NCBI GenBank assembly: GCA_021018995.1
Contig: CM037587.1
Coordinates: forward strand, 3,412,866 to 3,476,865
Direction: 5' to 3'
Length of the DNA: 64,000 nucleotides
From: Chloranthus sessilifolius
Taxonomy: Eukaryota > Streptophyta > Magnoliopsida > Chloranthales > Chloranthaceae
Every line of letters begins with the position of its first letter. The first letter of the stretch is position 1. Made by a program: the position numbers and the translations under genes. Shown here piece after piece: positions 33,801-48,800 of this stretch. The notes under the pieces were generated by a model, which saw only the letters and a list, made by a program, of their open reading frames with translations, ran no database searches and was not told the DNA's origin.

Positions 33801-36800
33801 TATGGACAGCCCTCTTTAGGCCTGTCATAATCAGTTAAATATTGAGAATTTGGGGACTGTTTGACTGTATTTTGATATAGTGACGACAAAATTAAAGAGG
33901 TTTTAATCTCTTTAATTATTGTGGGTGAGGTCTACCTCAAGAGGCATAGAGTTACATTAACTAGGCCCTGATTTTCATTAAATGGTATCCAGTTTGCACT
34001 ATTTGGTATCAGAGCTGAGCAAATCGGGTTCCGATACATTGGTATATATCGTCCGATCCATCACCACTGTATATGTAATGCACTGGTACGACACATTCAA
34101 AGTATCGTACCAGTGATGTCCGAAACCGGTACGTGCTAGTTTCGGACGAGATTTTGAACCATGATTGCCGCACTAGGCAAAACTGTTACCCAATGACTAG
34201 TCTGCACTCAACTTCGAGAAAAGCATAACACATCAAGAGAATTAGGGAAATGCATCCGGACCTTAGTTACCGGAAGCGTGTGGTGGTTGGGAGCGGGAGC
34301 ATCATTAAAGGCTTAAAAATACACTATTTTACAGTCGGAAGCGAGTGCGAGAGCAAGATTCCGAAGCGGGAGCTGCTACTAGGATCGGGACAGCCTTGGA
34401 CGGCTACACCCGGATGCCAAATCACATGTCAGGTGGCATGATCAACCCAAAACAACATCCGTTTTTGGTTTATCAGCCATGGGATGTGATTTTTTTTTTT
34501 TAAATTGACTTTTTTGTCCTCCGTTTGATGGGTCAAAGATAAGGTAACGCCCAACCAACTTGGTGCATTGATTTTAGGCATCTTTGACCACATTTTCAAC
34601 GGTGGTTATGCATTGGATCATGCCCAAATTTTTTGGGTGGAACCTGATCAATTTTGTCTAAGTTGTCATAGCGCCTGAACCTCTTGATGGGTGCCACATG
34701 GTACCTAGCTGACGTGGACGCAGCCCTCAGGGCTACGTCTGGACATATAGTCCCGGGCCTCACACATCAATATCTCTTCTAAATTCATTACGAATTGCGA
34801 TGGATTAAGCATAATTTTACAACATGATCACCTGAGTAAAGATTCCCTTTGCTTTGGAAACACGCAACCGGGTTGCAATTTCCTTGGCTGCAAAGCTATC
34901 AGCTATTGATACAACAACGAAACCTGCGAGAATGATCGATAGGTATAAGATAACTGCCGTAACTGTCATTGGCATATCTATTGCAATTGCATCGCCATTC
35001 AAGAACATTTGATCCAGTGCATTTGCCACCATCCTGCCAAGAATGATGCGAACACATTAATGCACAAGCTTAACCCTAAGAGTTAGAAGGCAGAAATATA
35101 AATTATGTTACGAGAAATCTAGCATTAAGAGGTAGCATAATGATTAGAGTCCAGATCGATGAGCTAGATGAGGTGCATCACCAACTTTGGTGGTGCTAAG
35201 AATCACAATATCATTCCTCTTATTCTATTAAACATGTTAGAATCCTTCATTAGCTGTCATATGATGGTGGTGAGCATCATTGAGCTGTGCTCACCTTTGC
35301 TCTTGCGAAGGGGTCCGCCCCACTACCACAAAAGGCAATAATTGCATCACCAGTTAGCATAGTCACAAAGTAGGGAGTTGGCAATAAATCGGTAAGGGTC
35401 TAGGTCGGAAAAATTCGGTCAACATCAGAGAAAATCGGGGAAATTTAAAATTTCAAAAAAATGCAAAAAATATATCATAATATATTTCAAGTTTAAAAAA
35501 ATGGTTTTAATACACAAAATAATGCAAAACAAGTAAAACCTAAAGATTTTTTATGAAAAAAATAGTATAAAACCTAAAGATTTTTTTCCTTTAAGTATAA
35601 CTAAAAAACGAGAAAGAAAAAAAAAATGACAACATCACAAACATCGCCAATTAATCGGCCGAATTGCGACTTGGCCGATTAATAGGTGATAAAGTCAGTA
35701 TGACTGCAAGTCACCAACTTCTTCCGATTGTTTGAAAAAGTCGGAGACTTTTGTGACTATGTTGGCTAGTGGACCACTTCCCAACCCCCACTTTTGTGCT
35801 GCTAATATAATTCCTCTTGTACTACTAAATGACAGTGAAATATTAGAATCCTTCATGAGCTTTGATATGATGGTGGTGAGCATCATTGTGTTGTGCATAC
35901 CGTTGCTCTTGGAAACGGGTAACCACCCCCCCCCACATACACACACACCAAAAAAAAAATTGAAACTGGTATCACCATGTTGGTTAATTACCAAATTATA
36001 TAATTTACCAAATAATTTTTCACTAGTTTGAAAACAAAATTGCATCTCCTTCTATAAGATTTGAAGTGCTAAAAGAAATGGATTGCTAATTAGAATCATA
36101 CATCACTTGATCTCGTAGTTCTCGCAACAACAAATGATTAATCGAAGAATCACCATGACCTTCAACCCTCCATATAACAGCTACACTGTCATCTTCCTTT
36201 TTCGGTAAACATGTCGGTAACAGACAACATTCAGCAATATTTAAAACTGAACCCGGCAACCAATTTCCCCCATGCTTCGACTTCTCCTCCGTATCTAGAA
36301 TACGCATTGGGCCTTTACGGAAGATAACTGAAAGCTCTCTCAAAATCATTGACCAATAAACCTGAAATTTGTTAACAATTATTGATCATAACAAAAATAT
36401 TCCATTCCATCGAACGAATTTGCTTAATTATAAAGAAGAAAGGTTTAACTTTTCAAAATTTGATGATGGCCTCCAAAAATTTTACCTCTTGTTGATGAAC
36501 TGAGAACTTTTGAAAGAGACTAAAACTTGAGATTGGATCCTTATATGACGGTTTATTGCACCATGGATTTCCATCAATTGCCTAGGTTTGTACGCTTAGA
36601 AAGTTTCCTGTCAAACTGCAGACATTTAAGCACTGCAAAAGGAGTTCATTTAATGCGCTTTTGTTTAGAAACAATATTCCATATGTTCTTCTACACGGCA
36701 GTTTAATTACTATGAAGATTGCTAAAACCGCATAAATTAATCCCAAGATTGAACATAACAGAATGGAAGGATGAATTCGTTAGATATAAATTAACCTAAG

Positions 36801-39800
36801 GCTGTGTTTGGATAGGAGGAAAGAAAAAGAAATGTGCAGAAAGAGAATTGAATTCTGCCCATTTCCCGTGTTTGGATAAAACTTAGGCATCAGAAAACGG
36901 GCCGCTTTCCATGCCTGGGGAAATGATAAAATCCTACTTTTTAGGTTGGATCTTATCATTTCCAGCAGAAATGAGCGTTACCCTACTCCGTGTTGGAGAA
37001 GATAATATGTTGTTGGTTTGGTGTGTGTCATGTACACCAGCAATTGTGCTCCCATTCTATTTATGTATTATTACACAATCCAAACACCAAAAAACAATGA
37101 ATTCCTATTGATTCCAAAAGGGCTGGAATCCATGGGATCTTTAAATCCATTTCCACCTTTTCCTCAAAAACATTCAAACAAAGCCTAAAGGTTAAAATTC
37201 AAAAATCCCTTGGAAAACTCAAAAGAAATGGCTTGCAATATCAATCATCTAAAAATATAGCTAATTAAATAAATTTGTAAACAATCCCTTAGAAGAAAAA
37301 ATATGAACAAGGTATCCATTAAATGCTTACCTTCGTTTGTGGATAGAGGTGCCTACTACAAATTTGTAAAGTCACATTAGCATACATAGAGTACAAGAAT
37401 CAGTATTGGAGAAATGATCTTCCCTGAAATCAATCAAGCAGGATAACTATTCTTGGGGGAAAAAGGCAACATCAAAATTTATTAGTTTGTTTAATTGGTT
37501 TAAATTGAGGGTAATGAAAAGGTTACGAGTTATGGAGCATGGATGGGCGTGCATGAGAAAAGGAGAGTGTTTATTGTTAGAAATTTTAAAGTTTTCTCTT
37601 GCATTTTGTGGATAGGCCTGTAAACTAATTTTGGGACTTAGGTTCAAGTAAAGGGGTGTTGGGGCAAAGACTTGGATTGGAGCCTTCACCCAGGGGGCAC
37701 CCAATTTTGGGTGTTCCACCCCATTGTGACGGGTCCAATACTCAAGCTTGCGGCGTGGTGCGTGTGGCATGACATGTGGTGCCAGGAGGGCACGCGACAT
37801 GGGGCCATGTTGGCCTTGCGACGTGGTCGCGCTGCGAGGACGCGACACGGTCGCATGAGGGTACGACGCGGAGCGTCACGGTCGCGACACGGACGCAACA
37901 TAGCCAAGGTGGGCTAGCGATGCACGAGGCATTGCGGTATGTCAAACCAATAGGTTTGAGGTTATCCTGCCATTCTGGCTGAATGACTGTTTTACCCTTA
38001 TATAGGGGAAGGAAGCTTGAGAGCTATTCCCCCGCACACGGGGCCTTGCGTTGCCAGAGGGGGCGGCCTGAAAGGGTGGGCCTAGGACGTCGACGCAGCG
38101 ATGCCGTGTGGAACCCGAGGGAGGTTGATGTATGGCCCCGGACTACGCATCGCGGTGCATACGGCTGGGCAACCTCACGAGACAACACCAAGGCGCCGTG
38201 GGACCTGGGGCTTGAGCACGAAAGATGTGGGCTAAGGACGACGTGTGCTAGTAATTGAACGCACACGAAGGCAAGTCGCTGGGACTCGCCATAGCACGCG
38301 AGCGAGGCACAAGGTCAGGCTTGGTTCAGAAGGGCGAGGTACTAGTGCGGCATGTGGTGAAGCTTAAGAGCAAGTTAGCGCATGGCAGTCTTGATTGGCG
38401 CGTCGTAAGGGACACGATGAGCCGAGTGGTAAGCCGTGAAACAGAGGCAACCATGTTGGGAGGAGTTCCCCGCCCCAGGCGGGTGGTATCGATGTGCGAT
38501 GGGTTGGTTTCGCTGCACGCAGTAGGCTAAGCACCGCTGGGTTGAAAGCGCGTCGAAGGACGCCCTCGCGACGATTGTTATCAGAAGTAGGCTGACCTAG
38601 CGAAGCGTGCGTTAGGTGCCGCACGGGACTGAGGTTGCGGAAGTGCGACCCCGTGACACCATGCTCTTTGACACACAAGTGCACGCCGAGCCTAGCCAAA
38701 CTGGACTAGGCCGACGGAGGACGGCCACGAGCACATGTACGTGGCGTGGTGTGGTGAATTTAAAATTTGGCGAAAATTTATTTTAAATTTTGACTGTTTT
38801 ATTTTTACCATTTTGACTTTTTGACTGTTTAAATTTTAACTGACTCGAATGGTTGTTTGGGAAACCTTTAACGAATATTTATTTATCTGAAGTGGTGCAT
38901 TATGCAACCTTTCTTATGGCACTTAGATCTATTAGCGTTGCGCAAACGATGGTAGATTTGTCACCTTAGATTACCATAAAGGTGTTTTAACACCTCTTGG
39001 TTATCTATTTAAGGCGCCAATTTCTCACAGATTTACTCACTTCAAAATCTTTTCTTCTGTCTTTATTTCTAATTTTTCAAGGTCTTTGACCAAAGCACTC
39101 TTGCAATATATTGGTGTTCGGATTAGCTTGAACGGATTCACCAAGTCCTTCACAAGAATACAAAGCCGGTTCGTTGTATCCTAGAACCAGTTTGTCGGTA
39201 ACCTCATGCATTAAGTGGTGGGGGGCAATACGGGTTCAAAGACAGCGATATTTCTCGCGTCTCGGACCGGTGAGTAAGTACATAGATGACTCCACCAAGT
39301 TCAGTGAGGTGGGGAACAGAATGCAGGGGCTAGATGAAGCGAATTAAATTTGTTAGTTTGTTTAATTGGTTAAAATTGATGGTAATGGAAAAGTTTCGAG
39401 TTATAAAGCATGGATGGGAGTGCATGAGATGAGGAGTGTTTATGTTGTTAGTGATAAGTTATTAAGTACAGAGATGACCTCAACAAGATCAGTGAGGTGG
39501 GCGGAATGAATTCAAGGGATAGATGAGGTGAATTTTGGTGTTCATTGTCTAGTTGTCGATAAAAGTTTAGGTCTTCTTGGTATAAGTGTCGTAATCTCTA
39601 AGGAAATGAAGAGAAAAGAGACTAAGAGAAATTAGAGTTAGGTCCAAGTTCGTCAACAACCCCTTACGATAATAGAGCTGATTTATGCAATAAATCTATA
39701 TGGGCAACCGCATTACCTAATCACAACACATCGGCATCAAAGATCGACCTTAACCTTATGACAGTCAACAGTAAACAAGTAAGCACATAAGTCATATGAG

Positions 39801-42800
39801 CCATTACCATATACTTCAATCTAGGACAGAACCTAGCAACCACTACTTGTATGTAGGATCTTATAATAACCCATTGAGCTACTATTCTTACCAAAACCAA
39901 TTGGTGATGGAAGAGGCACAGCTCAATGTTTTAAGATGTTGGGAGAGCATTTAAAGCGCCCCCCCAAGTAGTACCACCCGAGCGGGACTCGAACCCCTAA
40001 CCTAGCTTTGATACCACTTGTAGGATCTTATACCCTATTGAGCTACCATTCCGACCAAAACCAATTGGTGATGGAAGAGACACAACTCAATGTTTTAAGG
40101 TGTTGGGAAAGCGTTTCGAGTGCCCCCCCCCCCCCCCCCCGGCCCACCCCAACTAGTACCACCCGAGTGGGACTTGAACCCCTAAACTGGCTTCGAGACC
40201 ACTTGTAGGATCTTCTTATACCCCATTGAGCTACCATTCTGATCAAAACCACTTTGCAACACTACTTGTTTCTTACACCCATTCATATGAGAAAGTCAAT
40301 CAACGAAGTAGGAAGATACCAACACGTAGTCTGACTAATAGAACATACCACTACCGACTGAAGTTTTTATATACCTCAATTCTTCCACATAACTAATATA
40401 TAGAAGTACAAGGAGTGAGCATCAAGTGACCTATGGCTCCAACTGCATGTAACAAGTTCAGGGTCATACCTAGCTAATCTTTGATATGCTTAATGATCCT
40501 TTAGAGGATTTCCACCATTGGTTTTCCGATGATTTTGTTCCATCAGTGATTCCAACAACTCAACCCTTATTTACCTGTCTCTAAAGCAGATAAAACAAAT
40601 AGTTGGCAGATATAAAGATGCCAATTTTGTCAGTAAGTTCTATCCTGCAAAAACTATGTTATGCTAAGTCCTTAATATCAAAGTTCAGCACAAATGATTT
40701 CAGTTTCCCAACTTCTTTTTTTGATAAATAAAGTAGCCAGCATTACTTCTTTGGAACTCAGTGTCTTCTAATGCACTAATGAATCTTTCCTACAAGGCCA
40801 ACGTGACTGTTTGAGCTCATAAATTGCCACATGGACCTATTTTCCTCTCCATAAGTTGAGAAGGCAAGGAGTATAACCATGTAAACATATAGATCATCCT
40901 GAAGAAAGTAATTTTTAACCTATGTTACTTAATTCGTAACTCGCTTGATTCGTTTTCAAGCTCATAATTCAAAATTTGCTACTCTCATGCGAACCCAATT
41001 CGCTAGGGGTAGGATGGGCTTTTATTTATTTATTTATTATTATTATTAAGCAAACAATTATTTGAAATATATTAATTAATATTAACTTTATAAACCAAAA
41101 CAGTTCTCAGCTTAGTTGGTTAGGAAAGTTGTTACTTTGGATGTAGATAGTGTAGGTCGTGGGGTTCGTTTCTCCCCAATTCGCCCAGTTCTCTCAATTG
41201 GGCCGAATTGGACCGAATAAAACTGCGAATTGGTTCACTCCAAACCAATTCGCAGTTCGCTCGGTGGAGTGACGAATTAAGTAACATAGTTTTTAACCTT
41301 TGTTGCAGAGCAACGTTGTTTATGACAACAGAAAGCATCGCCAAGATGGGATTTGGCCAATACCTAACCATCAGAATGGAAAGTACATGGGCGAGAAGAA
41401 TAACCAATTTGGTCAGTATGAGCAGTTATTTGGGTCATCTAGATTATCACAGTCAATGGAGGAGATGATGATTAAACTTGGAGCCACAGTCCATCTACGA
41501 TTCTACGTGGATTTGAGGATTGAATCGAGATAAATAGCTAATGTCTTATATTTTAATGAAGCTTTATGCTAGAGTTTATTTGTGAGCTGTATATGTTTTT
41601 AGTGATTCAATTCGTACTTCACCGTTCATCATTGATGCAAAATTACTCGTTGTTCATAGTTTGTGACTTCACTTGCATTTGTTCTTAAGCATTTAAATGC
41701 ATTAAGTAATATTACACTCTATTAGGCCAATTACTTATTAACTAATTATTAATTAAACCTCATTCTAGTGAGTTTTTATGCATAAAAGTCATAATTATAT
41801 TAAGCAATATATTTACTGTTTTTTTAGATTTTTCTACATTCTTCACAAAGAATTTAAAAAAAATAATCTAGATGACCTGCTTATTTTGACTTCGACATGA
41901 CTCGTTAGTAAATGGGTCCAAAATCTAGACTCGATTATAAAATGGATCATGTCTGGATCTACTCCAAGCGGGGCCCAGCCTAGCCCATTTGCATGATGCA
42001 TATGCATCCTAAAAGACTATTGACAACCTAAAAATAATTTTAATTTTTTTCAATATAAGCTGAAAGTGAACCTAATATTACAAATGTTAAACATAAAAAT
42101 GAGAATCAGTTTCCTACATATAATTAAAAACTAAGTATAAACCTTGAGTAGAACACGAATGAGAAGACAGAAATATGTTTGAATAGTTTCTTTTTTGTCG
42201 TCTTTATCAGTGCAATGCAATATTTTTACCAAAAAAAAAATACAGCAGTTCAAAAAGAGCATAGCGGAGCTGCTATGTTGCACATGAAAGAGAAAAGGAA
42301 AAAATAAGAAATAAAAGCCAAACAACAAAGAAAGCTAACACAATAAGAAATCCTAAGGCAGCCTCAAATACTCCCATTCCTTTAGCACTTTGTGACGGGG
42401 TCAATACTCTGGGTACTAGCAGGAAGGCGTGTGGGCCTTGGAGCTAGGTGTGTGATGCTTGAGCGTGGAGATGTCCAAGCCTTGCATTGCGTGCGTGCTC
42501 CCTTATGCGTGGCGAACATGGCTAATCGAGCTAGATAGTATGTTAGTGTGGCGACTAGGTCTGCGTGTGGACGTGGATAGCTGACTTGCATGTATTGGTG
42601 TTGCATGGTTCGTGTCCCATGACAAGGATCGTGTGCCATGGGCAGTATGTCAAACCAAAACGATTGAGGTATTCCTGCTATTTGGCTAGAGGTGACATTT
42701 AAACCATATATATGGGAGGGGAGCTGCGAAATTACTCCCATACACATGGGGCCTTGTGGCACTGAAGGGTGCACAGTGGTCTCCTAGGTCTATAAGGGTG

Positions 42801-45800
42801 GGCCTAGGACATTGCTTCGGCAATGCCGTGTGTCACCCGAGTGAGGTTGCTATATCGCGAGCTATTCGTCACGGTGCACATAGGTTGGCCATGAGGGAAG
42901 CACTCGTGGGCTACGTGGGACACTATGGAGCACGTTGGCATGAGGGTCGGATGCTTATGATGTGTGCTTGGTTCAGTATGTTGGATGCTTATGAGAGCCG
43001 CACACGAAGGTGGGCTTGGTTCAGTATGACAGCAAGACGTTGGAATGGGACGGCATGAGTTATATGCTACTGTTGCACGCTAGGTACTAGTGCATGGCAC
43101 AGAATGAAGGTTGAGCAGGCCAAGTGAGACACGGAGGTGAGGGCATGCGTGTCGCAAGGGGCATGATGCGTTGGTATGGTTGGCCTTAGTAGATGAGGTA
43201 GCCATGTAGGAGAGTTCCCGTCCGCTAGGCGGGTGGTATCAAAGTTGATGGAGGGTTAGGTTGGCCTCGTTGTTGTGGCATCAAGGAGCCGCACAGGGAG
43301 AACCAAGCAACCAAGAGATGTCAGGCACCAACAAGATACCTCTTCACGAATGGAGCACTCAATGTGACCACACAATTTGGGGGAATCTACTTTTAAACCC
43401 CTCCTCACCTCACCATCAGCCCTTCAAAATCTAACCCTATTAACTTTTCTCACCCTATTAACTTTTCTCACCCTAAAGCCGATACCCTCATTAGAATTGG
43501 ATCTAGTCTTTTGCACTCCTTTCCGTGAACCATCCCCTAAGACCCATGACACCCCAGCCTGAGTCCTCGCTATCGTATTTCTCCATGATGCCTTGAGCCT
43601 AGAAAGCATCTTCCTCTTCATTACACCACCAAAGCCACTTACGTAGTAGGCTAAATTGATTGTCAAAATACCTTGAATGCCTAAATCCCCCTGAGTCATT
43701 GAATTTTTCCACATCCCATTTGATAACATGAATCTTCTCCTTGGAGTCCCCCCCACTGCACACACACACACTCCAAAAAAAAACAAAGCTAGGTCGGAGG
43801 TTCTAGTCCTGCTTGGGTGGTACTAGTGAGGGGGTAATTGTTGGGTCCCTGTGCAACCCTCGAGGGCCCAGGGGGGAGGGGTGAGGGGGGTCTAGAAACA
43901 CTCTCCCAACTCCTTAAAATGTTAAATTGTACCTCTTCCATCACCAGCTGATTTTGGGCGGAATGGTAGCTCAATGGGGTATAAGATCCTACAAAACCGT
44001 TCAATGATCAGTTTTCACATAGACAAAATAAGTCCTACCTAAAAACAACGGCAACCCCAAATACGCAGTCAGGAGACTACTCTATTTGCATCCCATAGAA
44101 CTAACCAAGTTAGCGAGACTCCGATCCTCCAATTTTACTCTGAAAATCGTCTTTCTGATGGTCATTTGTTGCCCGGACACACCTTCGTAGCATCAAATAA
44201 CAACCTTTACATTTCTAGTTTCACCATCCTCCAAACCAGAGAAAACAATTGTATCATCTGCGTATTGTAGATGCGTAAGAAAGGTTCCTCCCCTCATCAA
44301 CTCAAACCCCCTACGTAACCCCGACCTAGTGGCTTGACTCATTAACGTCAAGAAGACTTCCCCAACCATGTCAAACAAAAAAAGCGATAAAGGGACCCCT
44401 TATCTCAACCCCCTAGTGCTCCTACAAAAAACTCTTTGGGCCCCATTTATCATAACCAAGGAACGGACTGAGGAGATACAATTCCTAATCCCCTTCCTCT
44501 ATTTTTGGCCAAAGCCAAGTTTCCTTATGATGTACTTCAAGAATTCCCAAGTAACCCTATCGTAAGCTTTTTCCCTATCCAACTTGCATATCACCCCAGC
44601 TAAGCCTGACTTATGCCTAAAGTCTATGCATTCATGAGCCAAAAACACCCCCATACAAAATCTATCTCCAATCCACAAATGTGCTCTGATTTGGGGATAT
44701 AATTAGTTCATAAGGGAGCAAAGTCTATTTGCCAATACCTTTGCCACTGTTGCCCAAGCCTTTAGAAAAAGTGCCACATGGCATCCAAAACCATATTTTG
44801 GTACCACGTGGAGCAAGGGAACGTGTATAGATCAATTGAAAATAATAATAATAATAATAATAATAATGATAATAAATAAAAAACCTAGGCTGCGTATGGC
44901 ATAGCTCCCTGTTAGCCCCTGCCACTGGAGAGTTCACCTGCTTTAGTTGGTTCCCATTCTCTTTTCTAACTCCCTACAAAGGAGGATTTACCTGCTCTAG
45001 CAGCAACCTCCCTGCTCTCTACTAACTCCCTACCAGAGCAAATAAAATCTGCTCTGGCAAAGAGTGAGTAGAGAGGAGGGTAGAATTGCTGAACAGGTAA
45101 ATCCTGCATAAAATTTTGCTATGCAAGGAGTTATAAAGGATAAGGGGTACCTACTAAAGCAGGTATCAGGATGTTAGCAAAGAGGATAGGAACCTGTTAA
45201 AGCAGGTGAACTCTACTATGGCAAGGGCTAGCAAAGAGCTATGCCATACGCAGCCCTAATCTCCAGCATGTGATTTGTCCCGTTGGAAAATTAGACCCTT
45301 GAATGTAATCACTTTTTATTTTTGCCATAAAATGAATTTTCAATTTTCCGTTTTTTGTTGATGATCTATGCAATGTTCGGGTTATGCATACATCCTCAGA
45401 TATATGAATTTTGGCAGTCATGGGCAGCAACTAGCATTATCGATTAGTTTGAAAATTAGACTGTTGAATGTAGTCATTTTTTTACATTTTCCGTAGATTT
45501 GCTTCTTGCTTTTACTAATCCATTTTATGTCCCTTTGGTCCACGTGACGCTAAGACGGGGTTTTGGACTTTTGAGTGCCACAAGGCACCTTTTTTAGAGA
45601 CTTGGACTATGGTGAAGTTAGTGTCCTTTGTGGTGGTTAAGGTTTAATCCCGACGCGTATTTTGAGACATTCTGAGGAGTGGTCTCGGGTCCCAATCGAT
45701 CAATCGAACTTGTGGAGCAATCAATCGATTCTGGGTGAAATAAACAGACTGCTCTCGGGTTGAATTCAATCGATCAAGCTGGGAAATCGATCGATCGAGT

Positions 45801-48800
45801 CTTAGCAGAAATTTGTTTAGTATCTCTCAAGTTGAAATCAATCGATCGAGTTGTGAAATCGATCGATCAATTTTAGATAGATTAGTTCCGCGGATTTGGA
45901 CTGCTTGGCTATTATAGAAGATTTTGTTCAAAGTTTCCTTATGCATGTTAGAGCCTATTCACAGAAGGTTATTCTAGAGTTCCAAGAGAGAGTTTTCTAC
46001 TAAGTGAAAACTGGTGAATACTTTGAGAGGCAAGGTATTGAAGAAAAGTTTGGGGATCGAAGCATCCGATTGAAGCCGTTTTTGTGTTGGAATCGTTACT
46101 ATATTCCAGCAGATCTCTTCTCTATTATTGAAGGACTACGTCCTTGTTTATTCAGCGTGTTGGCTGTTGAAGATCGTGTCAGATCTTGAGTGAGAGTGCA
46201 ACAGAGAGAAGAGAGTGTTTGCGTTGTAAACGTTCATAAATATAGTAAATATAATCCGTAGATGTAGCCCTAGATTGGGTGAACCACGTAAATCCTTTTG
46301 TGGGGTATGTGATTGCTTTTGTGTCTTCTTATTTTTTTTCGTATTCATCGAGATAGAGAGTTAAACAGTATCTTGTTGAATTCCCAACAAGTTGAATCAA
46401 AGCGAGGTTTACAATACAATGGCGATAAAGGTCTCGAATGCACGATTCGAGGTAGAGAAGTTTTCAAGGAAAAATAACTTCGCTTTGTGGCAAATCCAAG
46501 GTCAAAAATCTCCTTATCCAACAAGGCATTAATGATGCTCTAATTGGGAAGGAGATAGGGAAGAAGGCATATACATTTGATGAAGAGTGGATCTCTCTTG
46601 ATAAGAGAGTCATAAGCACTATTCGATTGTGCTTGTCCGATGAAGCTCTATAAAACGTTCTTCTCAAGAAGACGACCGTGGATTTGTGGAAGAAGATGGA
46701 ATCTCTCTACATGACAAAGTCACTGTCAAACAGGCTCTTCATGAAGAAACAACTCTACACACTTCGTATGAAGGTTGGTACGCGTATTCATGAATTCGTT
46801 TAATAAAATGGTTAGTGAACTATTGAGCATTGAGGTGAAACTTGAAGAAGAAGATCTTGCACTTCTCCTGCTCACCTCATTGTCTGCATCTTATGAGCAC
46901 CTTGTTACCACATTAATTTATGATAAAGATACTATTGTCGTTGAAGAAGTGACTATTGCACTTCTTTCTGAAGAACTGAGAAAGCAGCTCGAATCTAACT
47001 CCGAATGAATTAGTCTCTTTAGCGAAAGGGGTCGAAACCATGATCGCAAAAGAGAAGTCCAGAGGGATAATAAATCAACGAGAGGAAACATCAGGTCCAA
47101 ATCTAGAGGTGACAGAAAAGATATTATATGTTACCTCTATACACAATCTAGACATATTGGCAAATATTGCAAGCAGAGATTGAATAAAGATAACAGTGAT
47201 TAAGGGACTTCGCAAAACAAGCTAGCGTTGCTAAGTCAAATTCCGGTGAAGATCTACTGTGTGCACTATTAGGCTCCAGTCAGGTTGATGGTAGGTGGAT
47301 CCTAAATTCAGGAGCATCGTATCACATGTGCCCGTACAGGGATTGGTTTGACCAGTACAAAGTAGCCAATGGGGGGACGATTTTGATGGGGAATGACAGT
47401 GTATATAAAGCAGTGGGTATCGGTTCTATCAGAATAAAGATGTCTGATGGTTGTGTTCATACTCTTACTGAAGTTAGGCATATGTCTGATCTGAAAAAAA
47501 AATCTAATCTCGTTGGGGGCATTAGATGAGATAGGATGTCGAGTCATCCTAGAATCCAGAAAAGTGAAGGTCACACAAGGTGCTATGACCTTGATGAAAG
47601 GTGTAAAGATGGGGAATCTTTACATTCTAATAGGCGACACAATCAGCGGCAATGGCGGTACAGCTACGAAAGATTTCAAAGATCTCTCATATTTGTGGCA
47701 CAAGATGCTTGATCACATGAGTGAACGTGAGCTAACAGAGCTCATAAAGAATAAGGCGATTTATGACATTCAAACTTGTAAACTGAAATTTTGTGAAGAT
47801 TACATCTTCGGGAAGCAAAAGAAAGCTTCTCCATAGGAAAACATACTTCGAAGGGGTTTATTGATTACATACATTTAGATGTATGGGGACCGACTAAAGT
47901 CAATTCAATAGGTAGAGTCAACTACTTTGTGTCATTCATAGATGACTATTCCAGAAAAGTTTAGGTGTATCCGATTAAGAATAAGTCAGATGTGTTTCAG
48001 AAATTCAAGCAGTGGCAGAGTATGCTTAAAAAGCAAACAGACAGAAAGGTAAAGATTCTCAGATCAGATAATGGTGGGGAATACTTGTCATCGGATTTCA
48101 AAGCTTACTGTGAAAATCAGGAGATTGTTAGGCACTTACCAGTTCCTGGAAATCCTCAACAAAACGGCGTAGTCGAGAGGATGAATAGAATACTATTAGA
48201 AAAAGCGCAGTGTATGTTGAATCATTTCAGCTTGAGTCTTGGGTTCTGAGCATAAGCAATGAGCACAGCATGTGACTTGGTAACCGATTGCCATCAGCAG
48301 CATTGAACTCAAAGACTGGAGATGAGGTTTGATATGGAAGACACGGAAGCTACTCTCACTTGAGGGTATTTGGATGTGCCACGTATGCATTACTACAGCG
48401 AAGTGAACGATCCAAGTTGGATCCAAAATCCAAAAAATGTGTCCCAATTGGTTATGGCGATGGAATAAAAGGTTATCGTTTGTGGGATACACAATCTCAC
48501 AAAGTGAAAGTTGAAAGAGATGTTACTTTCAATGAAGATGAGTTTTCAATGAAAATGGCAGAAGATAAACCTCAGTCATCTTGTGAACCACAGGTACAAG
48601 TTGTAGTTGAAAGACACGAGCAAGATGAGAAAATAATGAAGACTCTGAGATAGAGCATGATGGCACAATTTCTCAAAACTTGCAGTCCCATGTACCAGTT
48701 CTGGTTCAAGCTACCTTGAGAAGGTCAGAAAGGACGAAAAAATGTCCTAAAAAGCTTAAAGATATAGTTTCTTTAGCACTTGCACTTATCACAGAGAATG

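Noticed and set aside
37672-38699. Many overlapping frames of 67-111 codons on both strands
   Set aside because: They come from the high GC content of an LTR-like block, overlap in most frames, and show no domain or codon pattern.
39960-40200. A possible tRNA gene (B-box-like sequence and A-box-like sequence)
   Set aside because: No cloverleaf or anticodon arm can be formed; the spacing and tandem tails identify a SINE.
43377-43562. 61-codon plus-strand frame with TFLTLL repeats
   Set aside because: It arises from a short tandem duplication in a LINE fragment read on the opposite strand.
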